Positions 8,276-17,405 of a stretch of 64,000 nucleotides of DNA are shown here, in pieces. Position numbers and translations under genes: made by a program. This DNA is from Rhizobium rhizogenes NBRC 13257 (lineage in GTDB: Bacteria > Pseudomonadota > Alphaproteobacteria > Rhizobiales > Rhizobiaceae): the NCBI RefSeq assembly GCF_000696095.1, contig NZ_BAYX01000006.1, forward strand, positions 186,001 through 250,000, given 5' to 3'. Every line of letters starts with the position of its first letter. Within the stretch, counting starts at the first letter, position 1. A model generated the notes under the pieces. The model was not told the DNA's origin and did not search any database. It worked only from the letters and a program-made list of their open reading frames with translations.

Positions 8276-9429
8276 GCCGGTCCTTGCGCATTGCCATGCT
8301 GACCCATTCCACCAATCCGCGCGGCGGCGTGGTCCATTCCATGTCGCTTGCCGAAGCGCTGACCGGTCTCGGCCACGAGGTCGTGCTGCATGCGCCGGAT
8401 GCGACAGGCAAAGGTTTTTTCCGTACGCCGTCCTGCGAGGCACTCTGCATTCCGGTCGAGGCTGCATTGTCCGACATGACGGATATGGTCGAGCAGCGGA
8501 TCGCCGACTACGTACGGCATTTCGAAAGTCCGGCGACCCGATCCTTCGATGTTTATCATGCCCATGACGGTATCTCAGGCAATGCGCTGGCAACCCTCAA
8601 GGCACGCGGATTGATCCCTCGTTTTGCCCGCACGGTGCATCACATCGATAGCTTCGCCGATCCGCGTCTTATGGCATTGCAGGATCGTTCGATCGATCTT
8701 GCCGACGCGCACTTCTCGGTCAGCGCGACATGGCAAAAGGCCCTGCGCAATGACCGTTCAATCCTTGCGACTAACGTTGGAAACGGTGTCGACGCCGAAC
8801 GTTTCACGCAAGTGTCCGCAGAGAGGACCGACGCGTTGCGTCGGAGGCTTGGATTACGGGACGGGCCGATCTTTCTTTCGGTCGGTGGCGTCGAGGCGCG
8901 CAAGAACACGATCGCCATTCTCGAGGCATTCCGTCAGGTGCGCGTCCTGCATGCTGATGCGCAACTCGTCATCGCCGGCGGTGCGTCGCTGCTCGATCAT
9001 CGCGGCTATTACGGCCGCTTCCAGCAAGCGCTTGCCGCCATGGGGAGCGAGGCCAATTTCGTTCATGTGGTCGGCACCGTCGCGGACGAGGATATGCCCT
9101 CGCTCTATCGTCTCGCCAGTACGCTGGTGTTTCCATCCTTAAAGGAAGGTTTCGGACTCGTCGTTCTGGAAGCCATGGCAAGCGGGGTGCCTGTGGCTGT
9201 CTCGTCGATCGCTCCCTTCGACGAATATCTCGGCGAGGACGATGTCGTCTGGTGCGATCCGGCCAAGCCTGCGTCCATTGCCGATGCCATGGTCGTATCG
9301 CTGATGCCCGCCGTTCACACGGCACTCGGCAGGCGCGGGTATGAGGTCGCGGCGCGCCATAGCTGGAGCAGCGTCGCCGCCGCCCACCTTCCCGTCTATC
9401 ACGGTCTGTTGGAGCATGCCCATGCCTGA
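8272..9429 (+). CDS. MSMEG_0565-type glycosyltransferase, GT4-like (Nit1C)
   Basis: A 385-residue GT-B fold glycosyltransferase. The N-terminal domain begins THSTNPRGGVVHSMSLAEAL, with a glycine-rich acceptor loop. The C-terminal donor domain has SVGGVEARKN and the GT4 nucleotide-sugar motif FPSLKEGFGLVVLEAMASGVPV (E-x7-E). It would transfer a sugar to the product of the Nit1C pathway; donor and acceptor are not known. Its presence implies that the cluster makes a glycosylated small molecule and does more than hydrolyse nitriles. Coupled by ATGA to the preceding gene and overlapping the next by eight bases. Confidence 0.88.
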   Translation: MSRSLRIAMLTHSTNPRGGVVHSMSLAEALTGLGHEVVLHAPDATGKGFFRTPSCEALCIPVEAALSDMTDMVEQRIADYVRHFESPATRSFDVYHAHDGISGNALATLKARGLIPRFARTVHHIDSFADPRLMALQDRSIDLADAHFSVSATWQKALRNDRSILATNVGNGVDAERFTQVSAERTDALRRRLGLRDGPIFLSVGGVEARKNTIAILEAFRQVRVLHADAQLVIAGGASLLDHRGYYGRFQQALAAMGSEANFVHVVGTVADEDMPSLYRLASTLVFPSLKEGFGLVVLEAMASGVPVAVSSIAPFDEYLGEDDVVWCDPAKPASIADAMVVSLMPAVHTALGRRGYEVAARHSWSSVAAAHLPVYHGLLEHAHA

Positions 9430-9709
9430 AATGCGCTTTGTCATCACCTGGCCCGACGGCCGCAGCGAGGAATGTTACTCGCCCTCGCTGGTCATTCGCG
9501 ATTTCCTGGCCGAGGGCGAGAGCTATCCCGTTGCCGATTTTCTCGACCGCAGCCGCAAGGCGCTGACGATCGCCAGCGACCGGGTCGAGGCAAAATATGG
9601 CCATCCCTGTTCTCTGGCGCGCGGCCAGCTTGCGCGCATCGAGCACGCTGCCGTCACCTATCTCCCTGACGCGGATGCCCGCGTCCGCTGTGAAACCTTC
9701 ATTCTCTAA
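9422..9709 (+). CDS. MSMEG_0570-type small nitrogen-starvation response protein (Nit1C)
   Basis: A 95-residue protein of the MSMEG_0570 family, a small component present in most Nit1C clusters. The start MRFVITWPDGRSEECYSPS and the segment FLAEGESYPVADFLDRSRKAL are the recognisable parts. Two cysteines (C17 in EECYSPS and one in HPCSLARGQ) might be functional. No catalytic role is known. I start at 9422 because GGAG lies seven bases before it and inside the end of the glycosyltransferase gene; another ATG at 9416 is possible. It is followed after 11 bases by the flavoprotein gene. Confidence 0.85.
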   Translation: MPEMRFVITWPDGRSEECYSPSLVIRDFLAEGESYPVADFLDRSRKALTIASDRVEAKYGHPCSLARGQLARIEHAAVTYLPDADARVRCETFIL

Positions 9710-9720
9710 AAGGAAAAGCT

Positions 9721-10989
9721 ATGCCCACTTTGGAGCCTCATTACAGTGCCGTCGTCATCGGCGGCGGCCAGGCCGGCCTTTCGGCGAGCCATTATCTGAG
9801 AGAGCACGGCATTGATCATGTCGTGTTCGAAAAGAAGACCATGGCGCACAAATGGCGGGAGCAGCGCTGGGATGCCTTCTGCCTGGTCACGCCCAACTGG
9901 CAGTGCCAGTTGCCGGATCATCCCTATGACGGCAACGATCCGCATGGCTTCATGATCAAGGACGAGATCATTGGCTATGTCGACCGGTTTATTCGCAAGG
10001 TCGACGCGCCGGTCTTCGAACATACTGCGGTGACCGCGCTCGAAAAGGCTGGCGATCTCTATAGGATCGAAACCTCAGCCGGAACGGTAACCGCCGATAG
10101 CGTGATCCTCGCCACCAGTCTCTATAGCGATCCGGCCATACCGCGCGCCGCCGAGCGCCTGCCGGATAACATCATGCAGCTTCATACCGCCGATTATCGG
10201 AATTCCGATCAACTGCCCGAGGGCGGGGTCATCGTCGTCGGCTCCGGACAGTCCGGTTGCCAGATTGCCGAGGACCTGCATCTTGCGGGTCGCAAGGTGC
10301 ATATGGCGACCGGCAATGCACCGCGTTGCGCGCGCTTCTATCGGGGGCGCGACGTGGTCGACTGGCTTTCCGACGTCGGCCAGTATGACATAACGGTCGA
10401 ACATGATGGCATGGGCAAGAAGAAGCATGACACCAACCATTACCTGACGGGCCGGGACGGCGGCCGGGATATCGACCTGCGGAAATTCGCGCTGGAGGGC
10501 ATGGCGCTTTACGGCCGGATGTCCGGCGTCTCGAATGGCAAGATGCTGTTCGAGCCGAACCTCAGGGCCAATCTCGACGACGCCGACCGGGTTTATAATG
10601 GCATCAACGCGCTGATCGACAAGCACATAGCCGCAAACAACATTGATGCACCGGCTGGCTCGCCCTATGTTCCGCTATGGGAGCCGGAGATCGAACCTGC
10701 GGAAATCGACCTTGTGGCCGAAGGTATCGGCGCGGTCATCTGGGCGACGGGTTTCCGGCCGGACTGGTCCTTTGTCGGCTTGCCGATTTTCGACGGCACC
10801 GGTTATCCGGTCCATCGACGTGGCGTCACCAGCGTAGAAGGAAGTTATGTCCTTGGCATGCCCTGGCTTTGGACGTGGGGCTCCGGCCGCTTCCTCAGCG
10901 TCGGAAAGGATGCGGAATATGTGGTGGGTCAACTTGTGGAACGGCTGGCTACCGGCCGGTCGGTGCTCAAGCAGGCAGCGAACGGATGA
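9721..10989 (+). CDS. MSMEG_0569-type flavin-dependent oxidoreductase (Nit1C)
   Basis: A 422-residue FAD/NAD(P)H monooxygenase-like flavoprotein. The FAD dinucleotide motif GGGQAG is at residues 14-19 and a second Rossmann motif, VVGSGQSG, near residues 170-180 should bind NAD(P)H. ATGFRPDWSFV near the C-terminus is the ATG-type motif of the family. Such enzymes oxygenate nitrogen or sulfur atoms, or oxidise amines. AAAGGA precedes the ATG at good distance. This is the last of the eight standard Nit1C genes; the next gene overlaps its stop by ATGA. Reaction unknown. Confidence 0.88.
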   Translation: MPTLEPHYSAVVIGGGQAGLSASHYLREHGIDHVVFEKKTMAHKWREQRWDAFCLVTPNWQCQLPDHPYDGNDPHGFMIKDEIIGYVDRFIRKVDAPVFEHTAVTALEKAGDLYRIETSAGTVTADSVILATSLYSDPAIPRAAERLPDNIMQLHTADYRNSDQLPEGGVIVVGSGQSGCQIAEDLHLAGRKVHMATGNAPRCARFYRGRDVVDWLSDVGQYDITVEHDGMGKKKHDTNHYLTGRDGGRDIDLRKFALEGMALYGRMSGVSNGKMLFEPNLRANLDDADRVYNGINALIDKHIAANNIDAPAGSPYVPLWEPEIEPAEIDLVAEGIGAVIWATGFRPDWSFVGLPIFDGTGYPVHRRGVTSVEGSYVLGMPWLWTWGSGRFLSVGKDAEYVVGQLVERLATGRSVLKQAANG

Positions 10990-11852
10990 GCCTCGCGATC
11001 TGCAATGTCGAGATGTTCCACCAGCCCTCCAAGTGCGTGCTTATGGAACGGGCGCTCGAACCGCATATTCTGCTCGGCATGCCGCAGCTGACGCCCTTCG
11101 GCCTCTCAGAGACCTGGCTGATGAAGGAACTCGGACATCGCCATTGGCTGCTGTTGGCAAGGCGCATGGGCATGGACGATGCGGACTTTCGCACCGCCGA
11201 CGGGACCGAAACCTATGCGGCGATCTGCGCGACATCGCTGACAAATGCGCAGCTCGATCGGGCGCGCGCCAATCAGGTGCTGTGTATTCAGTCCGTGCTT
11301 GAACCGGTGTCGAAGACCCAGGTTGCCTCACGACACCGGCTTCTCGTCGATGGAGAGCCAATCGGCGATGTCGAGCTCCTCTCGGCCTTTGTTCGTCGGA
11401 CGCGCGAGAACGACAATGTGTCGATCGCTCGCGTCGAGTTGCCCGGTACACATTGTTTTCCGGTGCGGCTGGAAAACACGCTTGCCCGGATTGCATCGGA
11501 CGTCCGCAACGGTCGTTGCGAAACCCATCTCGGCATGGCGGTGGCGGATCGGAATGTTCTGCGGGATTTTCGTTTTCAACCTGCCACAACCCAGGAATTC
11601 AATGGAGCCGGCTTGCTCTATTTCGCCCACTTCCAGGCTTTCGTCGCGCGAGCCTTAGAAAGCTGGTTTCCCGACGGCGCATTCCGCAACATAACCCAAA
11701 GGGATAGCTTCTTCCTGGGCAATGCGGGCATCGGCGAACCGCTCAGCGTGGAGCTGACGGCCATGGACCGCCGAACAATGTCGGTGGCTTGCAACCTCCG
11801 TCGCTCCGATGGCGACCTCATTGGGCGCGTGTTTCTAACGGCGGCGCACTAA
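10986..11852 (+). CDS. LnmK/Pnap_2097-like hot-dog biosynthetic protein attached to the Nit1C operon
   Basis: A 288-residue protein resembling the LnmK-related (Pnap_2097) family with a double hot-dog fold. The opening LEPHILLGMPQLTPFGLSETWLMKELGHRHW and the FNGAGLLYFAHFQAFVARA segment are the parts I recognise. LnmK of the leinamycin pathway is an acyltransferase/decarboxylase that loads acyl-CoA units onto a carrier protein. No free carrier protein is visible next to this gene, so the acceptor is unclear. It overlaps the flavoprotein stop by ATGA and so is co-translated with Nit1C. The fit to LnmK is moderate; the family may have other roles such as thioesterase or dehydratase. Confidence 0.7.
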   Translation: MSLAICNVEMFHQPSKCVLMERALEPHILLGMPQLTPFGLSETWLMKELGHRHWLLLARRMGMDDADFRTADGTETYAAICATSLTNAQLDRARANQVLCIQSVLEPVSKTQVASRHRLLVDGEPIGDVELLSAFVRRTRENDNVSIARVELPGTHCFPVRLENTLARIASDVRNGRCETHLGMAVADRNVLRDFRFQPATTQEFNGAGLLYFAHFQAFVARALESWFPDGAFRNITQRDSFFLGNAGIGEPLSVELTAMDRRTMSVACNLRRSDGDLIGRVFLTAAH

Positions 11853-12163
11853 GCGCAGTGTGAAGTGCTTTTGTCGGTAGCAATCACGGTCCCTTGAGAT
11901 TAAAAGACAAACGACATGCTGGCCGCTTCATAATGAAAATGTTATGGAAAATACGCTGCATGATGCCAGATTGGGCGGGTGGAGCGCTGCCTGGAGGAGA
12001 CAGCGAGGCGAGGCAACTTATGTCATTTCATCGATGAACGCAGTTCAGCGGCATTGGATAGGTCCGCCGCTCAAGTTTGTGCGCTCTGAATGATAATGCA
12101 ATGGGTTGGATCGCAATTGCCTGGTGTCCGGTAGGCCTAGCTCTTTGTGGTGTCGCTTGTTGA
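11853..12163. other. Intergenic region between the Nit1C operon and the ABC importer
   Basis: About 310 bases with no credible coding frame. It presumably holds the end of the Nit1C transcript and the promoter of the ABC importer, but I see neither a clear terminator with a T-run nor any ATTGAATGCAT box. Confidence 0.5.
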
Positions 12164-13030
12164 ATGATGGGTTCGGGAGAGTTGGAAAAATTTCAATCGA
12201 AAGCGGAAGCCGTGACGATTACGGCTCCTCGGGCTGTTCGCCTGAATAATGTGTCGATTTCTTTCGGGATTGCTGGCGGCAAGCGCTTCGACGCGGTGGC
12301 TGACACCGATCTTGATGTAGCGGGCGACGAATTTCTAGCCATTGTCGGGCCGACCGGCTGCGGCAAATCCACGCTTCTCAACGTGGCGGCTGGGCTGCTC
12401 GAACCGGCGTCCGGGTCCGTCGAGATTTTCGGGCGGCCTCTGAAGGGGCTGAACAGGCAAGCCGGCTACCTGTTTCAGCAGGATTCGCTGATGCCATGGA
12501 AAACCGTGCTCGAAAACGTCGCCATCGGTCTGGAAGTATCCGGCGTGCCAGCGAATGAAGCGCGCAAATCGGCGGTGGAATGGCTTGAGCGCGTTGGTCT
12601 CGGCGGCTTTGCCGATCGTTATCCACGCATGTTGTCAGGTGGTCAGCGCAAGCGGGTCGGATTGGCTCAGGTGCTCATCCGCAATCCGAAGCTGTTGCTG
12701 ATGGACGAACCGTTCGGTCCGCTCGACGCACAGACCCGCCTCATCATGGGCGACCTTCTCCTGAACCTCTGGTCGGAGGACAAGAAGGCGGTGATGTTCG
12801 TCACGCATGATCTCGATGAGGCGATTGCGCTCGCGGATCGCATCGTCATCATGTCGGCTGGGCCGAAATCCCGGATCATCGGCGATTTCCGCGTCTCGAT
12901 CCCCCGGCCGCGCGATATCGCCGAAATCCGCCACGACCCGGCCTTTACCGAACTGCATAAAAGCATCTGGCATGCGCTGCGAGAAGAAGTCATGACCGCC
13001 TATCAGCAGACCAACGTGGCCGCCCAATGA
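12164..13030 (+). CDS. NitT/TauT-family ABC importer, ATP-binding protein
   Basis: A 288-residue ABC ATPase of the nitrate/sulfonate/taurine type. Walker A GPTGCGKST, the Q-loop in YLFQQDSLMPW, the signature LSGGQRKR, Walker B LLLMDEP and the switch histidine in FVTHDLDEA are all present. FQQDSLMPW is characteristic of the SsuB/TauB/NrtD branch. It powers import through the permease encoded immediately downstream (ATGA overlap). About 25 residues precede the ABC core, slightly more than usual, so a later start is possible. Its place after Nit1C suggests import of a nitrogenous compound for that pathway; this is inference. Confidence 0.9.
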   Translation: MMGSGELEKFQSKAEAVTITAPRAVRLNNVSISFGIAGGKRFDAVADTDLDVAGDEFLAIVGPTGCGKSTLLNVAAGLLEPASGSVEIFGRPLKGLNRQAGYLFQQDSLMPWKTVLENVAIGLEVSGVPANEARKSAVEWLERVGLGGFADRYPRMLSGGQRKRVGLAQVLIRNPKLLLMDEPFGPLDAQTRLIMGDLLLNLWSEDKKAVMFVTHDLDEAIALADRIVIMSAGPKSRIIGDFRVSIPRPRDIAEIRHDPAFTELHKSIWHALREEVMTAYQQTNVAAQ

Positions 13031-13794
13031 CCAGAACGAAGCTCCTGGCCTGCCAATTGCTGGTGGCGATCGTCATCGTCGGTGCGTGGTATCTCGCAAC
13101 GGCAACGCATGTCTTCGGTAACCCGCGAACTGCCGCATTCTTCTTTGCCGATCCGCTCAAGGTTGCCGCGCGCATCGTGAAATGGTTCGCTGACGGATCG
13201 ATCTGGTATCATCTCTGGGTGACGCTGTCGGAATCCCTTCTGGCATTTTTTATCGGTGCGATCGGCGGGGTGGCCTTCGGTTTCTGGTTTGCGCGGCGGC
13301 CCGTGGTGGCCGCTGTCTTCGACCCCTATGTGAAGGCCGCCAATGCCTTGCCGCGCGTCGTCCTGGCACCGATATTTGCCCTATGGTTCGGTCTCGGCAT
13401 TTGGTCGAAGGTGGCGCTCGGCGTCACGCTCGTTTTCTTCATCGTCTTTTTCAACGTCTATCAGGGCGTCAAGGAAGTGAGCCCGACCGTGCTTGCCAAT
13501 GCCCGCATGCTCGGCATGAACGAGAGGCAGCTGCTGCGCCACGTCTATATTCCCTCGGCCTTGTCCTGGATGTTTTCGAGCCTCCATACCTCGGTGGGAT
13601 TTGCCGTCGTCGGCGCGGTGGTCGGCGAATATCTGGGTTCGGCCGCAGGCCTCGGCTATCTCATCCAGCAGGCCGAAGGCGTGTTCGATGTGACCGGCGT
13701 CTTTGCCGGCATGTTCGTGCTGATGGCCTTCGTCCTCATCGTCGATTGGCTGATGACGAAGGTCGAGCGGCACATGCTGCGGTGGCGGCATTAA
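13027..13794 (+). CDS. NitT/TauT-family ABC importer, permease
   Basis: A 255-residue permease with about six membrane segments, of the SsuC/TauC type. The EAA-like coupling segment reads EVSPTVLANARMLGMNERQLLRHVYIPSALSWM across residues near 155-185, including the conserved glycine. The inner-membrane protein pairs with the ATPase upstream (ATGA overlap) and the binding protein 31 bases downstream. Substrate not visible from the sequence. Confidence 0.9.
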   Translation: MTRTKLLACQLLVAIVIVGAWYLATATHVFGNPRTAAFFFADPLKVAARIVKWFADGSIWYHLWVTLSESLLAFFIGAIGGVAFGFWFARRPVVAAVFDPYVKAANALPRVVLAPIFALWFGLGIWSKVALGVTLVFFIVFFNVYQGVKEVSPTVLANARMLGMNERQLLRHVYIPSALSWMFSSLHTSVGFAVVGAVVGEYLGSAAGLGYLIQQAEGVFDVTGVFAGMFVLMAFVLIVDWLMTKVERHMLRWRH

Positions 13795-13825
13795 GCGATT
13801 TCAATTTCGATGAGTGGAGGAAAAC

Positions 13826-14857
13826 ATGGAACGCAGGACATTCTTGATCGGCACAGCCAGCATCGGTGCTGCCGCCTTCTTTCAGGCAAGCGTGCCGGCC
13901 ATCGCCGATGACGCGAAGCCGGAAAAGCCGGATCTGACGCTCGCCGTCGGCGGCAAGCCGCTGCTCTATTACCTGCCGCTGACGATTGCCGAAAAGAAGG
14001 GCTTCTTCAAGGAAGAGGGGCTGAACGTCACGATCAACGATTTTGCCGGGGGCGCGAAATCGCTGCAGGCGCTGATCGGCGGTTCGGTCGATGTCGTCGC
14101 CGGCGCCTACGAGCACACGATCCGTATGCAGAACAAGGGGCAGGATATCGTCGCCATCTGCGGCCTGGGCCGGTTCCCCGGGATCGTGATTGCCGTACGC
14201 AAGGAACTCGCGGGCGAGATCAAGTCCGTGGCCGACCTCAAGGGCCGCAAAATCGGGGTGACGGCGCCCGGTTCATCGACCGCGCTGATGCTGCAATATG
14301 CGTTGCAGAAGAACGGGCTGGCGCCCACCGATGTCGCATTGATCGGCATAGGCGGCGGCGCAAGCGCCGTTGCGGCGATCAAGAACGGCGAGGTCGATGG
14401 CCTGTCGCATCTCGATCCGGTAATCGCCCAGCTTCAGTATGAGGACCAGGTTTCTGTCCTTATCGATACGCGGACGGAGGCTGGAACACGCGCGCTGTTC
14501 GGCGGCCCGAACCCGGCCGCAACGGTCTATATCCAGCGCAGCTTCGCCGAGGCCAATCCGGTGACGACGCAACGGGTGACCAATGCCTTCCTGAAGGCCT
14601 TGAAATGGATCGAGCAGGCAAAGCCGGAAGACGTGGCAGATACCGTGCCTGAAGACTACCTTCTCGGAAACCGCGACCTTTACATACAGGCCTTCAAGAA
14701 TTCGAAGGAAATGTATTCACCTGACGGCATGATCAGCGAGGAAGGCTACAAATCGATGATGAGTGTCCTGAAGACGCTTGACCCGGAATTGGCCGATGCC
14801 GACGTGCCCTACGACAAGACTTTCGATCCACGTTTCATTAAGGCGGCCAAGCTATGA
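13826..14857 (+). CDS. NitT/TauT-family ABC importer, substrate-binding protein
   Basis: A 343-residue periplasmic binding protein of the NMT1/THI5-like SsuA/NrtA group. The N-terminus MERRTFLIGTASIGAAAFFQASVPAIA is a signal peptide with an RR pair, so Tat export is possible. Typical segments are YLPLTIAEKKGFFKEEGLNV, GGAKSLQALIGGSVDVVAG and LKGRKIGVTAPGSST. It would deliver a small anion or nitrogenous compound to the upstream permease. GGAGG before the ATG at 13826 decides the start; a GTG twelve bases earlier is less likely. Confidence 0.9.
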   Translation: MERRTFLIGTASIGAAAFFQASVPAIADDAKPEKPDLTLAVGGKPLLYYLPLTIAEKKGFFKEEGLNVTINDFAGGAKSLQALIGGSVDVVAGAYEHTIRMQNKGQDIVAICGLGRFPGIVIAVRKELAGEIKSVADLKGRKIGVTAPGSSTALMLQYALQKNGLAPTDVALIGIGGGASAVAAIKNGEVDGLSHLDPVIAQLQYEDQVSVLIDTRTEAGTRALFGGPNPAATVYIQRSFAEANPVTTQRVTNAFLKALKWIEQAKPEDVADTVPEDYLLGNRDLYIQAFKNSKEMYSPDGMISEEGYKSMMSVLKTLDPELADADVPYDKTFDPRFIKAAKL

Positions 14858-14880
14858 TGTCATGATGCCCTCGACTTTGG

Positions 14881-14910
14881 CTCCGGCTCGGTGTTTCGCG
14901 CCGGAGTTTC
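14881..14910 (+). terminator. Probable terminator after the ABC importer operon
   Basis: CTCCGGC and GCCGGAG form a perfect 7-bp stem around a 12-base loop and are followed by only TTTC. It stands 24 bases after the last gene of the importer. The T-tract is short, so the call is tentative. Confidence 0.45.
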
Positions 14911-14974
14911 AGTGGGCAATCATGTAAGGATCATGGATGAATGTCGACCTCGCCGAGGACACCATTCCATGGCA

Positions 14975-15745
14975 TCAGCCATTGGTGATCCGTATGAGCA
15001 CGCGGTCGAGCGCTGCCGTCAGCGCTGTCATGCCGCCGTTGCGGTCGAAGTCGGACAGGACCTGCTCGTTGAGACCGCCCTTCGTCGCAAACTCGCGGCT
15101 CATCTCCTCGAATGGAATCTCGCTGGACTTGAGCGCGGTCTGTGAGAGGCTGGCGAAAAGCGGAGCCAGGTAAGCGCGTGCCGTGCGTTCCGGCATTCCC
15201 TTATCAGTGAGCCAGCCTGTGGCGCGATCCATGATGCCAAAATATGTAGCCATCATCGCGCTTGCCGCCGCCAGCAGGTCATATTCCTCTTTGGTGTCGC
15301 ATTCGACGGCAGTTCCCAAAGAAGAGAATAGCGAAGCGACGTCGCGGTCCGGCGGATAGATTGTGGTCACACCTTCGCGCTGGGCAACAAACGGCAGGGG
15401 AACCGCCTGCGTCAGGCGAACGTTCTGACCGATCCATTCGGTGAGCGTGCCGCGATCCACGGCGGCGATCACGCTCACCACAACCTGGCCTTCGGGGAAG
15501 TTGAGGCCCCTGACGACATCCTCGGCGACCTGTGGCCGGATCGCCAGGAACAGAATCTCGCAGGCATCGACGACCGCCTGGTTATCGGCGGCAATTCGCA
15601 CTGCCGGAAATTTTTCCGCCAGTCTTGCCGCAACATCGGCGTTGCGAGGCGAGATGATGACTTCGCTTGCAAGAGGTGACCCCGTCAGCATACCGGTCAC
15701 CATCGCCTCGGTGATCGCGCCCGTCCCGACAAATCCGACTTTCAT
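14975..15745 (-). CDS. Pyrroline-5-carboxylate reductase-like NAD(P)H oxidoreductase
   Basis: A 256-residue member of the ProC family. The N-terminal Rossmann motif is VGFVGTGAITEAMVTG, followed by ISPRN, the LFLAIRPQ segment and VVSVIAAV. ProC reduces pyrroline-5-carboxylate to proline; the C-terminal helical domain here (ATGWLTDKGMPERTARAYLAPLFASL) matches the fold but departs from housekeeping ProC, so a different imine substrate is possible. I start at 15745 (MKVGFVGTG), preceded by AGGA; longer readings would place an odd 40-residue extension before the cofactor motif. Monocistronic on the minus strand. Confidence 0.82.
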   Translation of the reverse strand: MKVGFVGTGAITEAMVTGMLTGSPLASEVIISPRNADVAARLAEKFPAVRIAADNQAVVDACEILFLAIRPQVAEDVVRGLNFPEGQVVVSVIAAVDRGTLTEWIGQNVRLTQAVPLPFVAQREGVTTIYPPDRDVASLFSSLGTAVECDTKEEYDLLAAASAMMATYFGIMDRATGWLTDKGMPERTARAYLAPLFASLSQTALKSSEIPFEEMSREFATKGGLNEQVLSDFDRNGGMTALTAALDRVLIRITNG

Positions 15746-15938
15746 GGCTGATATCCTGATTATTCCGCCGCGCGGAGCGACAATGGTGCTGCGGTTCGAC
15801 AATGTCACGACGAGATCCTCGCCGGCAAGGCGGATAGACACCACGCGGACCGGGGAGCGCCACATGCCGAAACAATGTTGTTTTCCGGGCCTACATGGTT
15901 GAACGGGGTCATCTGAAACTGGTGGCCGCCAATTTCAA

Positions 15939-17405
15939 TCAGGTCTCCTTCAGCTTCATCGACCCGTCGAGGCTTCCGATGAGCGTGGAACTGGCCTGAT
16001 TGAGACCCGCAACATCCACTGGAATGCCATGCGCCTTGAACCGCTGCACCACCTTCTCCAGCGCCGCGACAGCGGTAATGTCCCAGAAGTGTGCTTGCGA
16101 CACGTCGATGAGGACCGCCATATCGCTCGCATCCTGAATGTCGAAGGCCTCGACGAAGACATCGGCGGATGCGAAAAAGACTTGGCCCGAGACACGATAT
16201 GTCAAACGACCGGCTGAAGCGTCCGTCTCGGTTTCCACCCGCAATAGGCGGGCGACCTTGAAGGTGAAGAAAACGCCGCTCAGGAGGACGCCCACAGTTA
16301 CGCCCAGCGCCAGATTGGCGCTGAACACCGTAACGAGAACGGTCGCGACCATGACTGCACTCGACATCTTGGGATGAATGACGACCGCGCGCAATGACGA
16401 CCAGTCGAAAGTGTCGATCGACACCATCACCATGATGGCCACGAGTGCCGCTACGGGAACCTGAGAAACCCATGGCTTCAAGAGGACCATCAGAACCAGC
16501 AGGAAGGCACCTGCAAACAGGGTGGAGAGACGTCCGCGTCCGCCGTATTTCACATTGCTGACGGTCTGGCCGATCATGCCGCAGCCGGCGATCCCGCCGA
16601 ACAGGCTCGCCGCCGCATTGGCGATGCCGAGGCCGGTACATTCCCTGTTCTTCGAACTCGGAGTGTCGGTAAGATCGTCAACGACGCTGGCCGTCATCAT
16701 GGATTCGAGCAGGCCCACCATGGCGATGGCGAGCGCTGGGCCAGCGATGATCCTCAGCGTTTCCAAGGTCAGCGGAACCGCGGGCCAGCCAAAGACCGGA
16801 AGAGAGTTCGGTAGTTTCCCGAGGTCGGCGATGGTCATGACCGGAAGCTGGAGGCCTATCGAGGCGATGGTCAGAATGAGAATGCAGATCAATGGCGACG
16901 GGATCGCCGTCGTGATCCTCGGAACCAGGTAGATGATCGCCAGGCCGGCGGCCAGCATGGCGTAGGCGATCCAGTCTCCCCCGATGATATGCGGAAGCTG
17001 GGCTGCGAAGATCAGAATCGCCAGCGCGTTGACGAAGCCGGTGCGGACCGACTTTGAAACGAACCGCATGAGGACGCCGAGACGCAAGAGCCCGAACAGG
17101 ATCTGAAAAAGGCCCGCCAGCAATCCTGCAGCGAAGAGGTAAGGCAGCCCGTGTGCGTGGACCAGGGGGGCGGCAACGAGTGCGACCGATCCAGCCGCCG
17201 CCGAGATCATCGCGGGGCGCCCGCCCGTAACGGCGATGACGATGCCGATGACGAAAGACGCGAACAGGCCGACCTGCGGGTCGACACCCGCAACGAAGGA
17301 AAAGGCGATGACCTCGGGGATCAGCGCGAATGTTGCGACGGCTCCAGCGAGCATTTCGCGCATGGGATTGGCAGACCAATCCCGACGGATGGATGAAAGC
17401 TGCAT
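15939..17405 (-). CDS. SulP-family anion transporter with STAS domain
   Basis: A 488-residue SulP permease. Some ten or more hydrophobic segments span residues about 15-390, with SulP features such as ALIPEVIAFSFVAGVDPQVGL and, later, GLLESMMTASVVDDLT and GMIGQTVSNVKYGGRGRLS. The C-terminal STAS domain (about 395-488) has VLIDVSQAHFWDITAVAALEKVV. Family members move sulfate, bicarbonate or dicarboxylates with Na+ or H+. Substrate cannot be told. The start at 17405 (MQLSSIRRDW) is chosen over a 20-residue longer reading because the family begins close to it; no strong ribosome binding site is seen. Confidence 0.87.
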   Translation of the reverse strand: MQLSSIRRDWSANPMREMLAGAVATFALIPEVIAFSFVAGVDPQVGLFASFVIGIVIAVTGGRPAMISAAAGSVALVAAPLVHAHGLPYLFAAGLLAGLFQILFGLLRLGVLMRFVSKSVRTGFVNALAILIFAAQLPHIIGGDWIAYAMLAAGLAIIYLVPRITTAIPSPLICILILTIASIGLQLPVMTIADLGKLPNSLPVFGWPAVPLTLETLRIIAGPALAIAMVGLLESMMTASVVDDLTDTPSSKNRECTGLGIANAAASLFGGIAGCGMIGQTVSNVKYGGRGRLSTLFAGAFLLVLMVLLKPWVSQVPVAALVAIMVMVSIDTFDWSSLRAVVIHPKMSSAVMVATVLVTVFSANLALGVTVGVLLSGVFFTFKVARLLRVETETDASAGRLTYRVSGQVFFASADVFVEAFDIQDASDMAVLIDVSQAHFWDITAVAALEKVVQRFKAHGIPVDVAGLNQASSTLIGSLDGSMKLKET

